In this document: positions 20,139-28,146 of the stretch, piece after piece
Numbering within the stretch: position 1 is the first letter of the stretch
Layout: every line of letters starts with the position of its first letter
NCBI RefSeq assembly: GCF_016623585.1
Contig: NZ_JAEHFY010000012.1
Span: forward strand, 82,217-146,216
Direction of reading: 5' to 3'
Source of the DNA: Pedobacter segetis
Lineage (GTDB): Bacteria; Bacteroidota; Bacteroidia; Sphingobacteriales; Sphingobacteriaceae
DNA: 64,000 nucleotides
The notes under the pieces: model-generated
The model's database searches: none
What the model was told of the DNA's origin: nothing
The model's input: the letters and a program-made list of their open reading frames with translations, nothing else
Program-made: the position numbers and the translations under genes

Positions 20139-20696
20139 ATGTCAAGAATAGGTAAAGCGCCCATATTAATCCCCAACGGTGTTACATTAAAAATTTCGGC
20201 GGATAACGAAGTGACTGTTAAAGGTCCAAAAGGAGAATTATCTCAAAAAGTAGATTCGGATATAAAAGTTTCTGAAGAAGATGGAAACATCATTGTATCA
20301 CGTCCTACTGAGCAAAAAAGGCACAAAGCCCTACATGGTTTGTATCGTTCATTAATCAATAACATGGTGGTTGGCGTTACAGAAGGTTATAAAATACAAC
20401 AAGAGCTTGTTGGTGTTGGTTATAGAGCAACAAATCAGGGCAACACCTTGGATTTGGTTTTAGGATTTTCACACCATATCATTTTCTCACTTCCACCAGA
20501 AATTAAGGTAGAAACAACAGCAGAAAAAGGTAAAAACCCAACTATTATTTTAGAATCAATCGATAAACAATTATTGGGACAAGTTGCTGCAAAAATTCGC
20601 TCATTAAGAGCACCAGAGCCTTATAAAGGTAAGGGTATCAAGTTTGTTGGCGAGCAGTTGAGAAGAAAAGCTGGTAAGTCAGCATCTAAAAAATAA
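20139..20696 (+). CDS. rplF: 50S ribosomal protein L6
   Basis: A 185-residue protein near the GTPase centre, built of two similar alpha/beta domains. It shows [20 protein letters not shown], then [20 protein letters not shown], and the signature [20 protein letters not shown] near the end. A strong AGGAGGAG ribosome-binding sequence precedes the ATG, in contrast to most genes here. Confidence 0.97.
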   Translation: MSRIGKAPILIPNGVTLKISADNEVTVKGPKGELSQKVDSDIKVSEEDGNIIVSRPTEQKRHKALHGLYRSLINNMVVGVTEGYKIQQELVGVGYRATNQGNTLDLVLGFSHHIIFSLPPEIKVETTAEKGKNPTIILESIDKQLLGQVAAKIRSLRAPEPYKGKGIKFVGEQLRRKAGKSASKK

Positions 20697-20701
20697 CGAT
20701 C

Positions 20702-21058
20702 ATGGCAGGAAAAATTAAATTATCCCGTAGGGAAAGAATAAAAAAAGGAATCAGAAAAAGAATTACTGGTTCTAACGAACGTCCACGTTTATCCGTATTT
20801 AGAAGTAACAAAGGTATATATGCTCAAATCATCAATGATGTTGACGGTAGAACATTAGTTGCTGCTTCATCTGCTGAAAAGGATTTTAGTACAACTGGTA
20901 CCAAGATAGATCAATCCAAAGAAGTGGGTAAAAAGGTTGCAGAAAAGGCCATTGCTGCTGGGATTACAGAAGTAGTTTTTGATAGAAATGGTTACCTGTA
21001 TCATGGTCGTATAAAATCATTGGCCGATGGTGCTCGTGAAGGTGGTTTAATCTTTTAA
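20702..21058 (+). CDS. rplR: 50S ribosomal protein L18
   Basis: A 118-residue protein that, with L5, binds 5S rRNA. It reads [20 protein letters not shown], then [20 protein letters not shown], then [20 protein letters not shown] and AREGGLIF, the conserved C-terminus. It lies 5 bp after rplF. Confidence 0.97.
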   Translation: MAGKIKLSRRERIKKGIRKRITGSNERPRLSVFRSNKGIYAQIINDVDGRTLVAASSAEKDFSTTGTKIDQSKEVGKKVAEKAIAAGITEVVFDRNGYLYHGRIKSLADGAREGGLIF

Positions 21059-21070
21059 TTAAAGTAGAAA

Positions 21071-21589
21071 ATGTCAACTATAAATATAAAGAGAGTAAAA
21101 GCAAACGAGATAGAATTAAAAGATCGTTTGGTAAGCATCCAACGTGTTGCAAAGGTTACCAAGGGAGGTCGTACATTCAGTTTCTCGGCAATAGTAGTGG
21201 TAGGTGATGAAAACGGCGTAGTGGGTTACGGTTTAGGAAAGGCTAAAGAGGTAACTGAGGCTATTTCTAAAGGTATAGATGATGCCAAAAAGAACTTGGT
21301 TAAAGTCCCTATCATAAACAGTACTATCCCGCATGAGCAGATTGGTAAGTTTTCTGGAGGGTTTGTGTTTTTAAAACCAGCTGCAAATGGTACCGGAGTT
21401 ATTGCTGGTGGTGCGATGAGGGCTGTTTTAGAATCTGCAGGTGTACATAATGTATTAGCTAAGTCTAAAGGGTCTTCTAATCCTCATAACGTGGTTAAAG
21501 CAACAATTTCTGCTTTATCTAAATTAAGAGATGCGCAAACCGTAGCTCAACATAGAGGTGTTTCATTAAATAAAGTTTTTAACGGTTAA
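21071..21589 (+). CDS. rpsE: 30S ribosomal protein S5
   Basis: A 172-residue fidelity protein. It carries the S5 N-terminal double-stranded-RNA fold: [40 protein letters not shown], and the C-terminal block [20 protein letters not shown]. The spectinomycin loop region ([11 protein letters not shown]) has no obvious oddity. It lies 4 bp before rpmD. Confidence 0.97.
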   Translation: MSTINIKRVKANEIELKDRLVSIQRVAKVTKGGRTFSFSAIVVVGDENGVVGYGLGKAKEVTEAISKGIDDAKKNLVKVPIINSTIPHEQIGKFSGGFVFLKPAANGTGVIAGGAMRAVLESAGVHNVLAKSKGSSNPHNVVKATISALSKLRDAQTVAQHRGVSLNKVFNG

Positions 21590-21593
21590 AAAA

Positions 21594-21773
21594 ATGGCAA
21601 AAATCAAAATTACCCAGATTAAGAGCGTTATTGATAGAAGCGAGCGCCAAAAAAGAACTATGCAAGCCTTAGGGTTAAGAAAAATGAACGCTAGCGTAGA
21701 AGTAGAAGCTAATCCGGCTATTATCGGAATGGTTAAAAAAGTAAACCATTTGGTAGCCATAGAAAAAGTATAA
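21594..21773 (+). CDS. rpmD: 50S ribosomal protein L30
   Basis: A short gene of 59 codons read directly between rpsE and rplO. It translates as MAKIKITQIKSVIDRSERQK, then RTMQALGLRKMNASVEVEAN and a tail PAIIGMVKKVNHLVAIEKV. The pattern I-K-I-T-Q-x-K-S-x-I with LGLRKMN is the L30 family signature, and 59 residues is the normal length. Its position between S5 and L15 is the standard place. It starts 4 bp after rpsE and ends 5 bp before rplO. Confidence 0.96.
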   Translation: MAKIKITQIKSVIDRSERQKRTMQALGLRKMNASVEVEANPAIIGMVKKVNHLVAIEKV

Positions 21774-21778
21774 TTACC

Positions 21779-22225
21779 ATGAATTTAAGTAATTTAAAAC
21801 CTGCAGAAGGTTCAATAAAAAATAGAAAAAGAATTGGTCGTGGTACCGGTTCTGGCCGTGGTGGAACATCAACAAAAGGGCATAAGGGAGCGCAATCCCG
21901 TTCTGGCTATTCTTCAAAGGTCGGTTTTGAAGGCGGTCAGATGCCATTACAACGTCGTGTACCAAAAGTAGGTTTCAAAAACCCTAACAGGGTAGAGTAC
22001 GTGGGTGTTAACCTTGATGTTTTACAGAAATTGGTAGAGAAGTTTGATTTAAAAACCATAGATTTTGCCGCATTAAAAGAACATGGCCTGGTTTCAAAAA
22101 ATGATGTTGTGAAAATCATGGGTAGGGGCGAAGTTAAAGTTAAATTAGACGTTAAAGCACACGCATTTACAGTAGCAGCCCAAAAAGCAATTGAGGCATT
22201 AGGCGGTTCTGTAGAAAAAATATAA
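21779..22225 (+). CDS. rplO: 50S ribosomal protein L15
   Basis: A 148-residue late assembly protein. It shows MNLSNLKPAEGSIKNRKRIG, the glycine-rich RGTGSGRGGTSTKGHKGAQS, then GFEGGQMPLQRRVPKVGFKN. The C-terminal domain contains HGLVSKNDVVKIMGRGEVKV. It lies 3 bp before secY. Confidence 0.97.
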   Translation: MNLSNLKPAEGSIKNRKRIGRGTGSGRGGTSTKGHKGAQSRSGYSSKVGFEGGQMPLQRRVPKVGFKNPNRVEYVGVNLDVLQKLVEKFDLKTIDFAALKEHGLVSKNDVVKIMGRGEVKVKLDVKAHAFTVAAQKAIEALGGSVEKI

Positions 22226-22228
22226 TTA

Positions 22229-23563
22229 ATGAAGAAGCTTTTCACAACTTTATCCAATATTTGGAAAATTGAGGAATTAAGAGTGCGTATTTTATACACA
22301 CTCTTAATTCTTTTGGTGTACAGGATAGGATCTTTCATCGTATTGCCAGGTGTAGATCACAATTCCCTATCTAATCAATCTGCAAAAGAGGGCTTGCTTG
22401 GCTTGTTAAATATGTTTGCAGGAGGTTCATTCTCTAGGGCATCCATTTTTGCACTTGGAGTAATGCCTTACATTTCTGCATCTATCGTAGTTCAGTTATT
22501 GGGTATCGCGGTACCTTATTTTCAAAAAATGCAAAAAGAAGGTGAGAGCGGAAGGAAAAAAATTGACCAAATTACCCGTTATTTAACAATCGGAATTACA
22601 GCGTTGCAAGCAATTGGGTATGTTAAATCTCAAATAGCACCAGAAGCTAGGTTGTTCAGCGATCCTTTGTTTACCATTTCATCGGTTTTCATCCTAACGG
22701 CTGGAACTATGTTTGTGATGTGGATGGGAGAAAAAATTACAGATAAAGGTATTGGAAATGGTATTTCAATATTGATCATGGTTGGCATCATCGCACAATT
22801 GCCTTACGGTATTGGAGCCGAGTTTATGAGCAGACAAAATGGACAAGGAGGTTTAATAGCATTCTTTATTGAGTTTGTAGCGTTATTTGGCGTAGTGATA
22901 TTTACGGTTTTAGTAATCCAAGGAACCAGAAAAGTTCCCGTACAATATGCCAAAAAAATCGTTGGTAATAAACAATATGGTGGAGTTAGGCAATATATTC
23001 CTTTGAAGCTTAACGCTGCTGGGGTAATGCCGATCATTTTTGCACAAGCAATTATGTTTATTCCTTCTACTATTGGTCAGTTTTTCCCAAATGCGCAATC
23101 ATCTTGGCTGGCTTCTTTTAGTGATTATACATCTTTTACCTATAATTTTACTTTTGCTATTTTAATTATTCTATTTACCTTTTTCTATACTGCCATTACA
23201 ATTAATCCTAATCAAATGGCAGATGATATGAAAAAGAACGGAGGTTTTGTGCCAGGTGTTAAGCCAGGTAAAACAACAGCCGATTTTATAGATGCAATCA
23301 TATCGAGGATCACTTTTCCAGGTTCGATATTTTTAGCGGTTATAGCAATCTTGCCTGCTTTTGCAATAATTGCAGGTGTTAATTCTCAGTTCGCCCATTT
23401 CTTTGGAGGAACATCTTTATTGATCTTGGTAGCAGTTGTTTTGGATACATTGCAACAAGTTGAAAGTCATTTATTGATGCGCCATTATGATGGTTTGATG
23501 AAAACGGGAAGAATTAAAGGACGTACTCCCTCTGCCGTAGCAGGTACCGGAACCGTAATTTAG
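22229..23563 (+). CDS. secY: Protein translocase subunit SecY
   Basis: The central channel of the Sec translocon in the inner membrane. The 444-residue sequence has about ten hydrophobic helices. Family landmarks are LPGVDHN (plug side), FAGGSFSRASIFALGVMPYI (lateral-gate region), and GGFVPGVKPGKTTADFIDAI in the C-terminal half. It ends DGLMKTGRIKGRTPSAVAGT. It follows rplO by 3 bp, as in most bacteria, and is followed by map after 7 bp; adk, which is often here, is absent. Confidence 0.97.
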   Translation: MKKLFTTLSNIWKIEELRVRILYTLLILLVYRIGSFIVLPGVDHNSLSNQSAKEGLLGLLNMFAGGSFSRASIFALGVMPYISASIVVQLLGIAVPYFQKMQKEGESGRKKIDQITRYLTIGITALQAIGYVKSQIAPEARLFSDPLFTISSVFILTAGTMFVMWMGEKITDKGIGNGISILIMVGIIAQLPYGIGAEFMSRQNGQGGLIAFFIEFVALFGVVIFTVLVIQGTRKVPVQYAKKIVGNKQYGGVRQYIPLKLNAAGVMPIIFAQAIMFIPSTIGQFFPNAQSSWLASFSDYTSFTYNFTFAILIILFTFFYTAITINPNQMADDMKKNGGFVPGVKPGKTTADFIDAIISRITFPGSIFLAVIAILPAFAIIAGVNSQFAHFFGGTSLLILVAVVLDTLQQVESHLLMRHYDGLMKTGRIKGRTPSAVAGTGTVI

Positions 23564-23570
23564 TTCTACA

Positions 23571-24356
23571 ATGTCGAGCAAAATCATCTATAAAACAGCC
23601 GAACAGATTGAATTAATAAGACATAGCTCTTTATTAGTTGGTAAAAGCCACGCAGAGGTTGCCAAGTTGATCGCACCCGGTGTTACAACAAAAGCCCTAG
23701 ACAAAGTAGCAGAAGAATTTATAAGGGATAATGGCGGTAAACCTGCATTTTTGAACTATAATGGCTTTCCAGCCTCTCTATGTATTAGCTTGAATGATCA
23801 AGTTGTTCACGGTTTTCCAAGTAATTATCAACTTAAAGAAGGAGATGTGCTTTCTGTAGATTGTGGTGTGGTAAAGAATGGTTATTATGGAGACTCTGCC
23901 TATACCTATGCCATTGGTGAGATTAGCCAAGAAGATGAGCTTTTATTAAAAGTAACTAAAGAATGCCTTTATTTAGGAATAGAAAAAGCTGTTGTGGGAA
24001 ATAGATTAGGAGATATAGGTTATGCCATACAACATCACGCAGAGAGTTTTGGTTTTGGGGTGGTAAAAGAATTGGTAGGACATGGTGTTGGCGTTAAATT
24101 ACATGAAAAACCGGATGTTGCAAATTACGGCAGAAGGGGTAACGGCATCAAGTTGGAAGAGGGGATGGTTATCGCCATAGAACCAATGATCAACGCGGGT
24201 AAAGCAGGGGTAAAATTTTGGGATGATGGATGGACAGTTTCTACTATTGATAAAAAATCGTCTGCACATTACGAGCATACAGTTGCAATAAAGAAGGGCA
24301 AAGCCGATGTTCTTTCGTCTTTTGAAGAGATAGAACAAGTTTTAAATAAAAAATAG
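23571..24356 (+). CDS. map: Methionine aminopeptidase, type I
   Basis: Removes the N-terminal methionine from new proteins. It is 261 residues, the short type Ia form. The metal ligands are visible as two Asp in LSVDCGVVKNGYYGDSAYT, His in GHGVGVKLHEKP, Glu in IAIEPMINAG, and Glu in HYEHTVAI. The substrate His lies in NDQVVHGFPS. It lies between secY and infA, a common place for this gene, and is probably co-transcribed with secY. Confidence 0.96.
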   Translation: MSSKIIYKTAEQIELIRHSSLLVGKSHAEVAKLIAPGVTTKALDKVAEEFIRDNGGKPAFLNYNGFPASLCISLNDQVVHGFPSNYQLKEGDVLSVDCGVVKNGYYGDSAYTYAIGEISQEDELLLKVTKECLYLGIEKAVVGNRLGDIGYAIQHHAESFGFGVVKELVGHGVGVKLHEKPDVANYGRRGNGIKLEEGMVIAIEPMINAGKAGVKFWDDGWTVSTIDKKSSAHYEHTVAIKKGKADVLSSFEEIEQVLNKK

Positions 24357-24375
24357 GATTTTAAAAATATTTGCT

Positions 24376-24400
24376 TAATTTTGCGTCCCGCTTTAGGCGG
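24376..24400 (+). promoter_or_regulatory. Predicted promoter and start-site hairpin of infA
   Basis: TAATTTTG at 24376-24383 matches TAnnTTTG. The -33 region has no clear TTG. A small hairpin, CCGC-TTTAG-GCGG (24388-24400), lies at the predicted start site, much like the one at the start of the rplC transcript. The leader to the infA ATG would be about 40 nt. Confidence 0.5.
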
Positions 24401-24427
24401 TGCTAATTAAGTAAAAATCAAAGAAAT

Positions 24428-24646
24428 ATGGCAAAACAATCCTCTATTGAACAAGACGGTATCATAAAAGAAGCATTATCAAATGCAATGTTCCGTGTTG
24501 AGTTAGAGAATGGTCATGAGATTATTGCCCATATATCAGGCAAAATGAGGATGCACTACATCAAAATTTTGCCAGGAGATAGGGTTAAATTAGAAATGTC
24601 TCCTTATGATCTTACAAAAGGTAGAATAACTTATAGGTATAAATAA
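24428..24646 (+). CDS. infA: Translation initiation factor IF-1
   Basis: A 72-residue OB-fold protein that blocks the A site during initiation. It reads [20 protein letters not shown], then [20 protein letters not shown] and [20 protein letters not shown], then [11 protein letters not shown], all hallmark blocks. It starts a second transcript segment with its own predicted promoter and is followed after 1 bp by rpmJ. Confidence 0.97.
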   Translation: MAKQSSIEQDGIIKEALSNAMFRVELENGHEIIAHISGKMRMHYIKILPGDRVKLEMSPYDLTKGRITYRYK

Positions 24647-24647
24647 A

Positions 24648-24764
24648 ATGAAAGTTAGAGCATCCATTAAAAAACGCAGCGCTGATTGCAAGGTGATCCG
24701 TAGAAAAGGAAAATTGTACGTGATCAATAAAAAGAACCCGAAGTTTAAGCAGCGTCAAGGTTAA
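24648..24764 (+). CDS. rpmJ: 50S ribosomal protein L36
   Basis: A 38-codon gene found between infA and rpsM. It reads [20 protein letters not shown], then [18 protein letters not shown]. It has a single Cys in SADCKVI, whereas zinc-binding L36 has the pattern C-x2-C-x12-C-x4-H. So this is the zinc-free form, common in Bacteroidota, where the second Cys position is Val/Ile. It starts 1 bp after infA and is followed after 24 bp by rpsM. Confidence 0.95.
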   Translation: MKVRASIKKRSADCKVIRRKGKLYVINKKNPKFKQRQG

Positions 24765-24788
24765 TTTTAAAAAATCAATAAATATTAA

Positions 24789-25166
24789 ATGGCAAGGATA
24801 GCAGGTATTGATTTACCAAAAAACAAAAGAGGAGAAATCGGCCTTACTTATATCTTCGGAATTGGAAGAAGCACTGCTCAATCTATATTGAAGCAAGCTG
24901 AAATCAGCGTTGATAAAAAAGTTCAAGATTGGACCGATGAAGAATTAACAGCAATCCGTAACATCATCAATGAATCTATCAAAGTGGAAGGGCAACTTCG
25001 CTCTGAAGTTCAATTAAACATCAAACGTTTAATGGATATTGGATGTTACAGAGGACTACGTCACAGGAAAGGTTTACCACTACGTGGGCAAAGGACCAAA
25101 AATAATTCTCGTACCCGTAAAGGAAAGAGAAAAACTGTTGCTAATAAGAAAAAAGCTACTAAATAA
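24789..25166 (+). CDS. rpsM: 30S ribosomal protein S13
   Basis: A 125-residue head protein contacting P-site tRNA. It reads [20 protein letters not shown], then [20 protein letters not shown], and the C-terminal signature [20 protein letters not shown] followed by a basic [14 protein letters not shown] tail. It starts the S13-S11-S4-alpha-L17 block. Confidence 0.97.
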   Translation: MARIAGIDLPKNKRGEIGLTYIFGIGRSTAQSILKQAEISVDKKVQDWTDEELTAIRNIINESIKVEGQLRSEVQLNIKRLMDIGCYRGLRHRKGLPLRGQRTKNNSRTRKGKRKTVANKKKATK

Positions 25167-25182
25167 TTAATTGATTTAAAAG

Positions 25183-25572
25183 ATGGCTAAGTCAAAGAAA
25201 GTTACTAAAAAGCGTTTAGTTATTGTTGAGCCTGTTGGGCAAGCACATATCAACGCTACCTTTAATAACATTATCATTACCCTTACAAACAATCAAGGCC
25301 AAACAATTTCTTGGTCTTCGGCAGGTAAACAAGGGTTTAAAGGTTCTAAAAAGAACACTCCGTATGCAGCTTCACAAGCAGCAATAGATTGCGGTAAGGC
25401 AGCTCATGATTTGGGTTTACGTAAAGTGGAAGTTTTTGTTAAAGGGCCAGGTTCTGGTCGTGAATCAGCGATCCGTACTTTACAAAACTCAGGTTTAGAA
25501 GTTACTACAATCAAGGACATTACTCCACTTCCGCACAACGGATGTCGTCCTCCAAAAAGAAGAAGAGTTTAA
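25183..25572 (+). CDS. rpsK: 30S ribosomal protein S11
   Basis: A 129-residue platform protein. It has a basic start, then [40 protein letters not shown], and the C-terminal block [20 protein letters not shown] with [18 protein letters not shown]. All are canonical. It lies 16 bp after rpsM and 63 bp before rpsD. Confidence 0.97.
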   Translation: MAKSKKVTKKRLVIVEPVGQAHINATFNNIIITLTNNQGQTISWSSAGKQGFKGSKKNTPYAASQAAIDCGKAAHDLGLRKVEVFVKGPGSGRESAIRTLQNSGLEVTTIKDITPLPHNGCRPPKRRRV

Positions 25573-25635
25573 TTAATCAATTTTAAAGATAAGATTCTCC
25601 CGATTGAGTTGGGAAGATACTTTAAAGACAAAACA

Positions 25636-26244
25636 ATGGCAAGATATACAGGACCAAAATCCAAGATCGCCCGTAAATTCAGAGAACCAATTTTTGGTCC
25701 TGATAAGGCACTAGATAGAAAAAACTATCCCCCAGGACAGCATGGTGCTTCTAAAAGAAGAGGAAAGCAGTCTGAATACGCAACCCAGTTACAAGAGAAG
25801 CAAAAAGTAAAATACACTTATGGTGTATTAGAAAAACAATTCTCTAATCTTTTCAAAAAAGCCTCAGCAAGAGAAGGTATTACGGGAACAAACTTACTGC
25901 AATTGCTAGAAGCTAGGTTAGATAATGCGGTTTACCGTTTAGGTATTTCCCCAACAAGGTCTGGTGCTCGCCAATTAGTATCTCATAGGCATATTTTAGT
26001 AAACGGTGAATTGGTGAATATACCATCTTATACTTTAAAGGCTGGCGATGTTGTAGAAGTAAGAGAGAAATCTAAAGCATTAGAAATTATCACAAACTCT
26101 GTTGCCGCTCGTACAATAAACAAGTATAACTGGTTAGAATGGGATGCAAAATCTTTATCTGGTAAATTTTTACAATATCCAGAGCGTGAAAGTATTCCTG
26201 AAAACATCAAGGAAAACTTAATCGTCGAGTTGTACTCTAAATAA
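25636..26244 (+). CDS. rpsD: 30S ribosomal protein S4
   Basis: A primary 16S rRNA binder of about 202 residues. I chose the ATG at 25636 because the family starts [20 protein letters not shown]; an upstream in-frame ATG at 25609 would add nine residues not seen in S4 proteins. The S4 RNA-binding domain shows [20 protein letters not shown], then [20 protein letters not shown]. There is no N-terminal zinc cysteine set. A hairpin follows before rpoA. Confidence 0.95.
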   Translation: MARYTGPKSKIARKFREPIFGPDKALDRKNYPPGQHGASKRRGKQSEYATQLQEKQKVKYTYGVLEKQFSNLFKKASAREGITGTNLLQLLEARLDNAVYRLGISPTRSGARQLVSHRHILVNGELVNIPSYTLKAGDVVEVREKSKALEIITNSVAARTINKYNWLEWDAKSLSGKFLQYPERESIPENIKENLIVELYSK

Positions 26245-26254
26245 TGATATTATT

Positions 26255-26279
26255 GAATTGCCGATTAATTCGGCAATTC
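26255..26279 (+). promoter_or_regulatory. Hairpin in the rpsD-rpoA spacer
   Basis: A perfect 10-bp stem GAATTGCCGA (26255-26264) with TCGGCAATTC (26270-26279) and a 5-nt loop lies 10 bp after the rpsD stop and is followed by TTATTTATCC. It could be a partial terminator, RNase processing site or leader structure that tunes alpha subunit output. Confidence 0.55.
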
Positions 26280-26317
26280 TTATTTATCCAAAATTAACAT
26301 TAACAAAAGGCAAATAA

Positions 26318-27310
26318 ATGACAATTTTAGCATTTCAGAGACCCGATAAAGTTATTATGCAAAAATCTACGGATTTTGATGGTACGTTTGAATTTAGACC
26401 ATTGGAACCTGGTTTTGGCGTTACCATAGGTAACTCACTAAGAAGAATCTTACTTTCTTCATTAGAGGGTTTTGCAATTACTTCAGTTCGTTTTTCAGGT
26501 GTTTCTCACGAATTTTCTACTATCAAAGGTGTGGCAGAAGATGTTGTTGATATCATTTTGAATCTTAAACAGGTACGCTTTAAGAAAACCGGCGATTCTG
26601 GCGATAACGAAAAAATATTTGTGATCATCAGCAATCAAGAATCTTTTAAGGCTGGAGATATTACCAAATTCTCTAACAACTTTGAGGTGTTAAATCCTGA
26701 TTTTGTTGTTTGTAACATGGAAAGCTCTGTTACTTTAGAAATAGAATTGACCATTAACAAAGGTAGGGGTTACGTAGCTGCAGAAGAAAACAAGAATATG
26801 GATGCACCGGTTGGTGTGATTGCCATAGACTCTATTTATACGCCTATCAAAAATGTAAAATATACCATTGAGAACTTTAGGGTAGAGCAAAAAACCGATT
26901 ACGAAAAATTGGTTTTAGATATCACTACTGATGGTTCTATACATCCAGAAGAAGCACTAAAAGAAGCCGCTAAGATATTAATACAACACTTTATGCTGTT
27001 CTCTGATGAGAACTTAGTATTGGAATCTCAAGCTAAAGAAGAAACTAAAGAGGTTGACGAAGAAGTTTTACACATGCGTAAAATCTTGAAAACAGAATTA
27101 GTGGATCTTGATCTTTCTGTTAGAGCATTAAATTGCTTAAAAGCTGCAGATATTAGATCATTGGCCGAGTTGGTTTCTTATGATGTTGCTGATATGTTAA
27201 AATTCAGGAACTTTGGTAAAAAATCATTAACAGAGATTCAAGAATTAGTAAAGTCTAAAGGTTTATCTTTTGGAATGAACTTGTCTAAATTTAAGTTAGA
27301 CGAAGAATAA
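26318..27310 (+). CDS. rpoA: DNA-directed RNA polymerase subunit alpha
   Basis: The 330-residue assembly scaffold of RNA polymerase. The N-terminal dimerisation domain has [20 protein letters not shown] followed by [21 protein letters not shown] flexible acidic linker ([11 protein letters not shown]) leads to the C-terminal domain with [20 protein letters not shown] and [20 protein letters not shown], the UP-element and activator contact surface. It is flanked by rpsD and rplQ in the standard order. Confidence 0.97.
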   Translation: MTILAFQRPDKVIMQKSTDFDGTFEFRPLEPGFGVTIGNSLRRILLSSLEGFAITSVRFSGVSHEFSTIKGVAEDVVDIILNLKQVRFKKTGDSGDNEKIFVIISNQESFKAGDITKFSNNFEVLNPDFVVCNMESSVTLEIELTINKGRGYVAAEENKNMDAPVGVIAIDSIYTPIKNVKYTIENFRVEQKTDYEKLVLDITTDGSIHPEEALKEAAKILIQHFMLFSDENLVLESQAKEETKEVDEEVLHMRKILKTELVDLDLSVRALNCLKAADIRSLAELVSYDVADMLKFRNFGKKSLTEIQELVKSKGLSFGMNLSKFKLDEE

Positions 27311-27383
27311 ATAGTGAAAATTACGCATAATTCCCGGTTCGCCATATTGGCTAGAGCTGACGGTATGCGCAAATATTAGAATA

Positions 27384-27974
27384 ATGAGACACGGAAAGAA
27401 ATTTAATCACTTAGGTCGTAAAACCGCCCACAGAAAAGCAATGTTGGCAAATATGGCCTCTTCGCTTATCGAACACAAACGTATCACTACCACTTTGGCT
27501 AAAGCTAAAGCATTACGTGTTTATGTTGAACCAATCATCACAAAATCAAAAAACGATACTACTCATTCACGTCGTACTGTATTTGCTTATTTGCAAAACA
27601 AAGAAGTTGTAACTACTCTGTTTCGTGAGGTTGCGGAGAAAGTGGCTAACCGCCCCGGTGGTTACACTCGTATTGTAAAGTTACCTAATCGTTTAGGAGA
27701 TAATGCCGAAATGGCATTAATTGAATTGGTTGACTTTAATGATGTTTACAACAAGGATACCAAGGTAGAGAAAAAATCTACTCGTAGAAGAGGTTCTGGA
27801 TCAAAAGCTAAAGCAACAGATGTTAAAGCTGATACTAAGAAAGACGAAGTTGTAGCTGAAGAAACTACTGACACAGAAGTTAAAGAAGAAGCACCAAAAA
27901 CAGAAGCTAAAGTTGAAGAAGCTCCTGAAACCGAAGAAGGTTCTGATTCTAAAGATGAAAAATCTGCTGAGTAA
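27384..27974 (+). CDS. rplQ: 50S ribosomal protein L17 with long acidic tail
   Basis: The conserved L17 core covers about residues 1-125: [20 protein letters not shown], then [20 protein letters not shown] and [20 protein letters not shown]. It continues with about 70 residues of Lys, Glu, Thr and Ala low-complexity sequence, first basic ([15 protein letters not shown]), then strongly acidic ([19 protein letters not shown]). E. coli L17 is 127 residues, so this one is markedly extended. Such tails occur in Bacteroidota L17; they are presumably disordered. It is the last gene of the superoperon and is followed by a terminator. Confidence 0.96.
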   Translation: MRHGKKFNHLGRKTAHRKAMLANMASSLIEHKRITTTLAKAKALRVYVEPIITKSKNDTTHSRRTVFAYLQNKEVVTTLFREVAEKVANRPGGYTRIVKLPNRLGDNAEMALIELVDFNDVYNKDTKVEKKSTRRRGSGSKAKATDVKADTKKDEVVAEETTDTEVKEEAPKTEAKVEEAPETEEGSDSKDEKSAE

Positions 27975-27994
27975 TTAGTTTCATAAATATTTTA

Positions 27995-28030
27995 AAAGCC
28001 TTTAACATTTAGTTGTTAGAGGTTTTTTTT
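27995..28030 (+). terminator. Terminator of the ribosomal superoperon
   Basis: A 13-bp stem (27995-28007 with 28014-28026) that closes fully if two G-U pairs are allowed, with a 6-nt loop and eight consecutive Ts, 20 bp after the rplQ stop. Confidence 0.88.
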
Positions 28031-28088
28031 ATTTTATATAATCAGAAACTTAATTTATTGTTGATTTTTTAACAGATATTTTAATAAA

Positions 28089-28125
28089 AAAATCCCATTT
28101 CTAAAATTATAAGAAATGGGATTTT
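28089..28125 (-). terminator. Terminator of the M1 aminopeptidase gene
   Basis: A perfect 14-bp stem (28089-28102 with 28112-28125) with a 9-nt loop; on the minus strand it ends in a U tract. It lies 21 bp beyond the leftward gene's stop and, being symmetric, can also back up the rplQ terminator. Confidence 0.88.
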
Positions 28126-28146
28126 ATATAAATTGGGACATCTACT

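Noticed and set aside
25609..25635. Upstream start for rpsD
   Set aside because: Would add nine residues absent from the S4 family; the [10 protein letters not shown] start fits.
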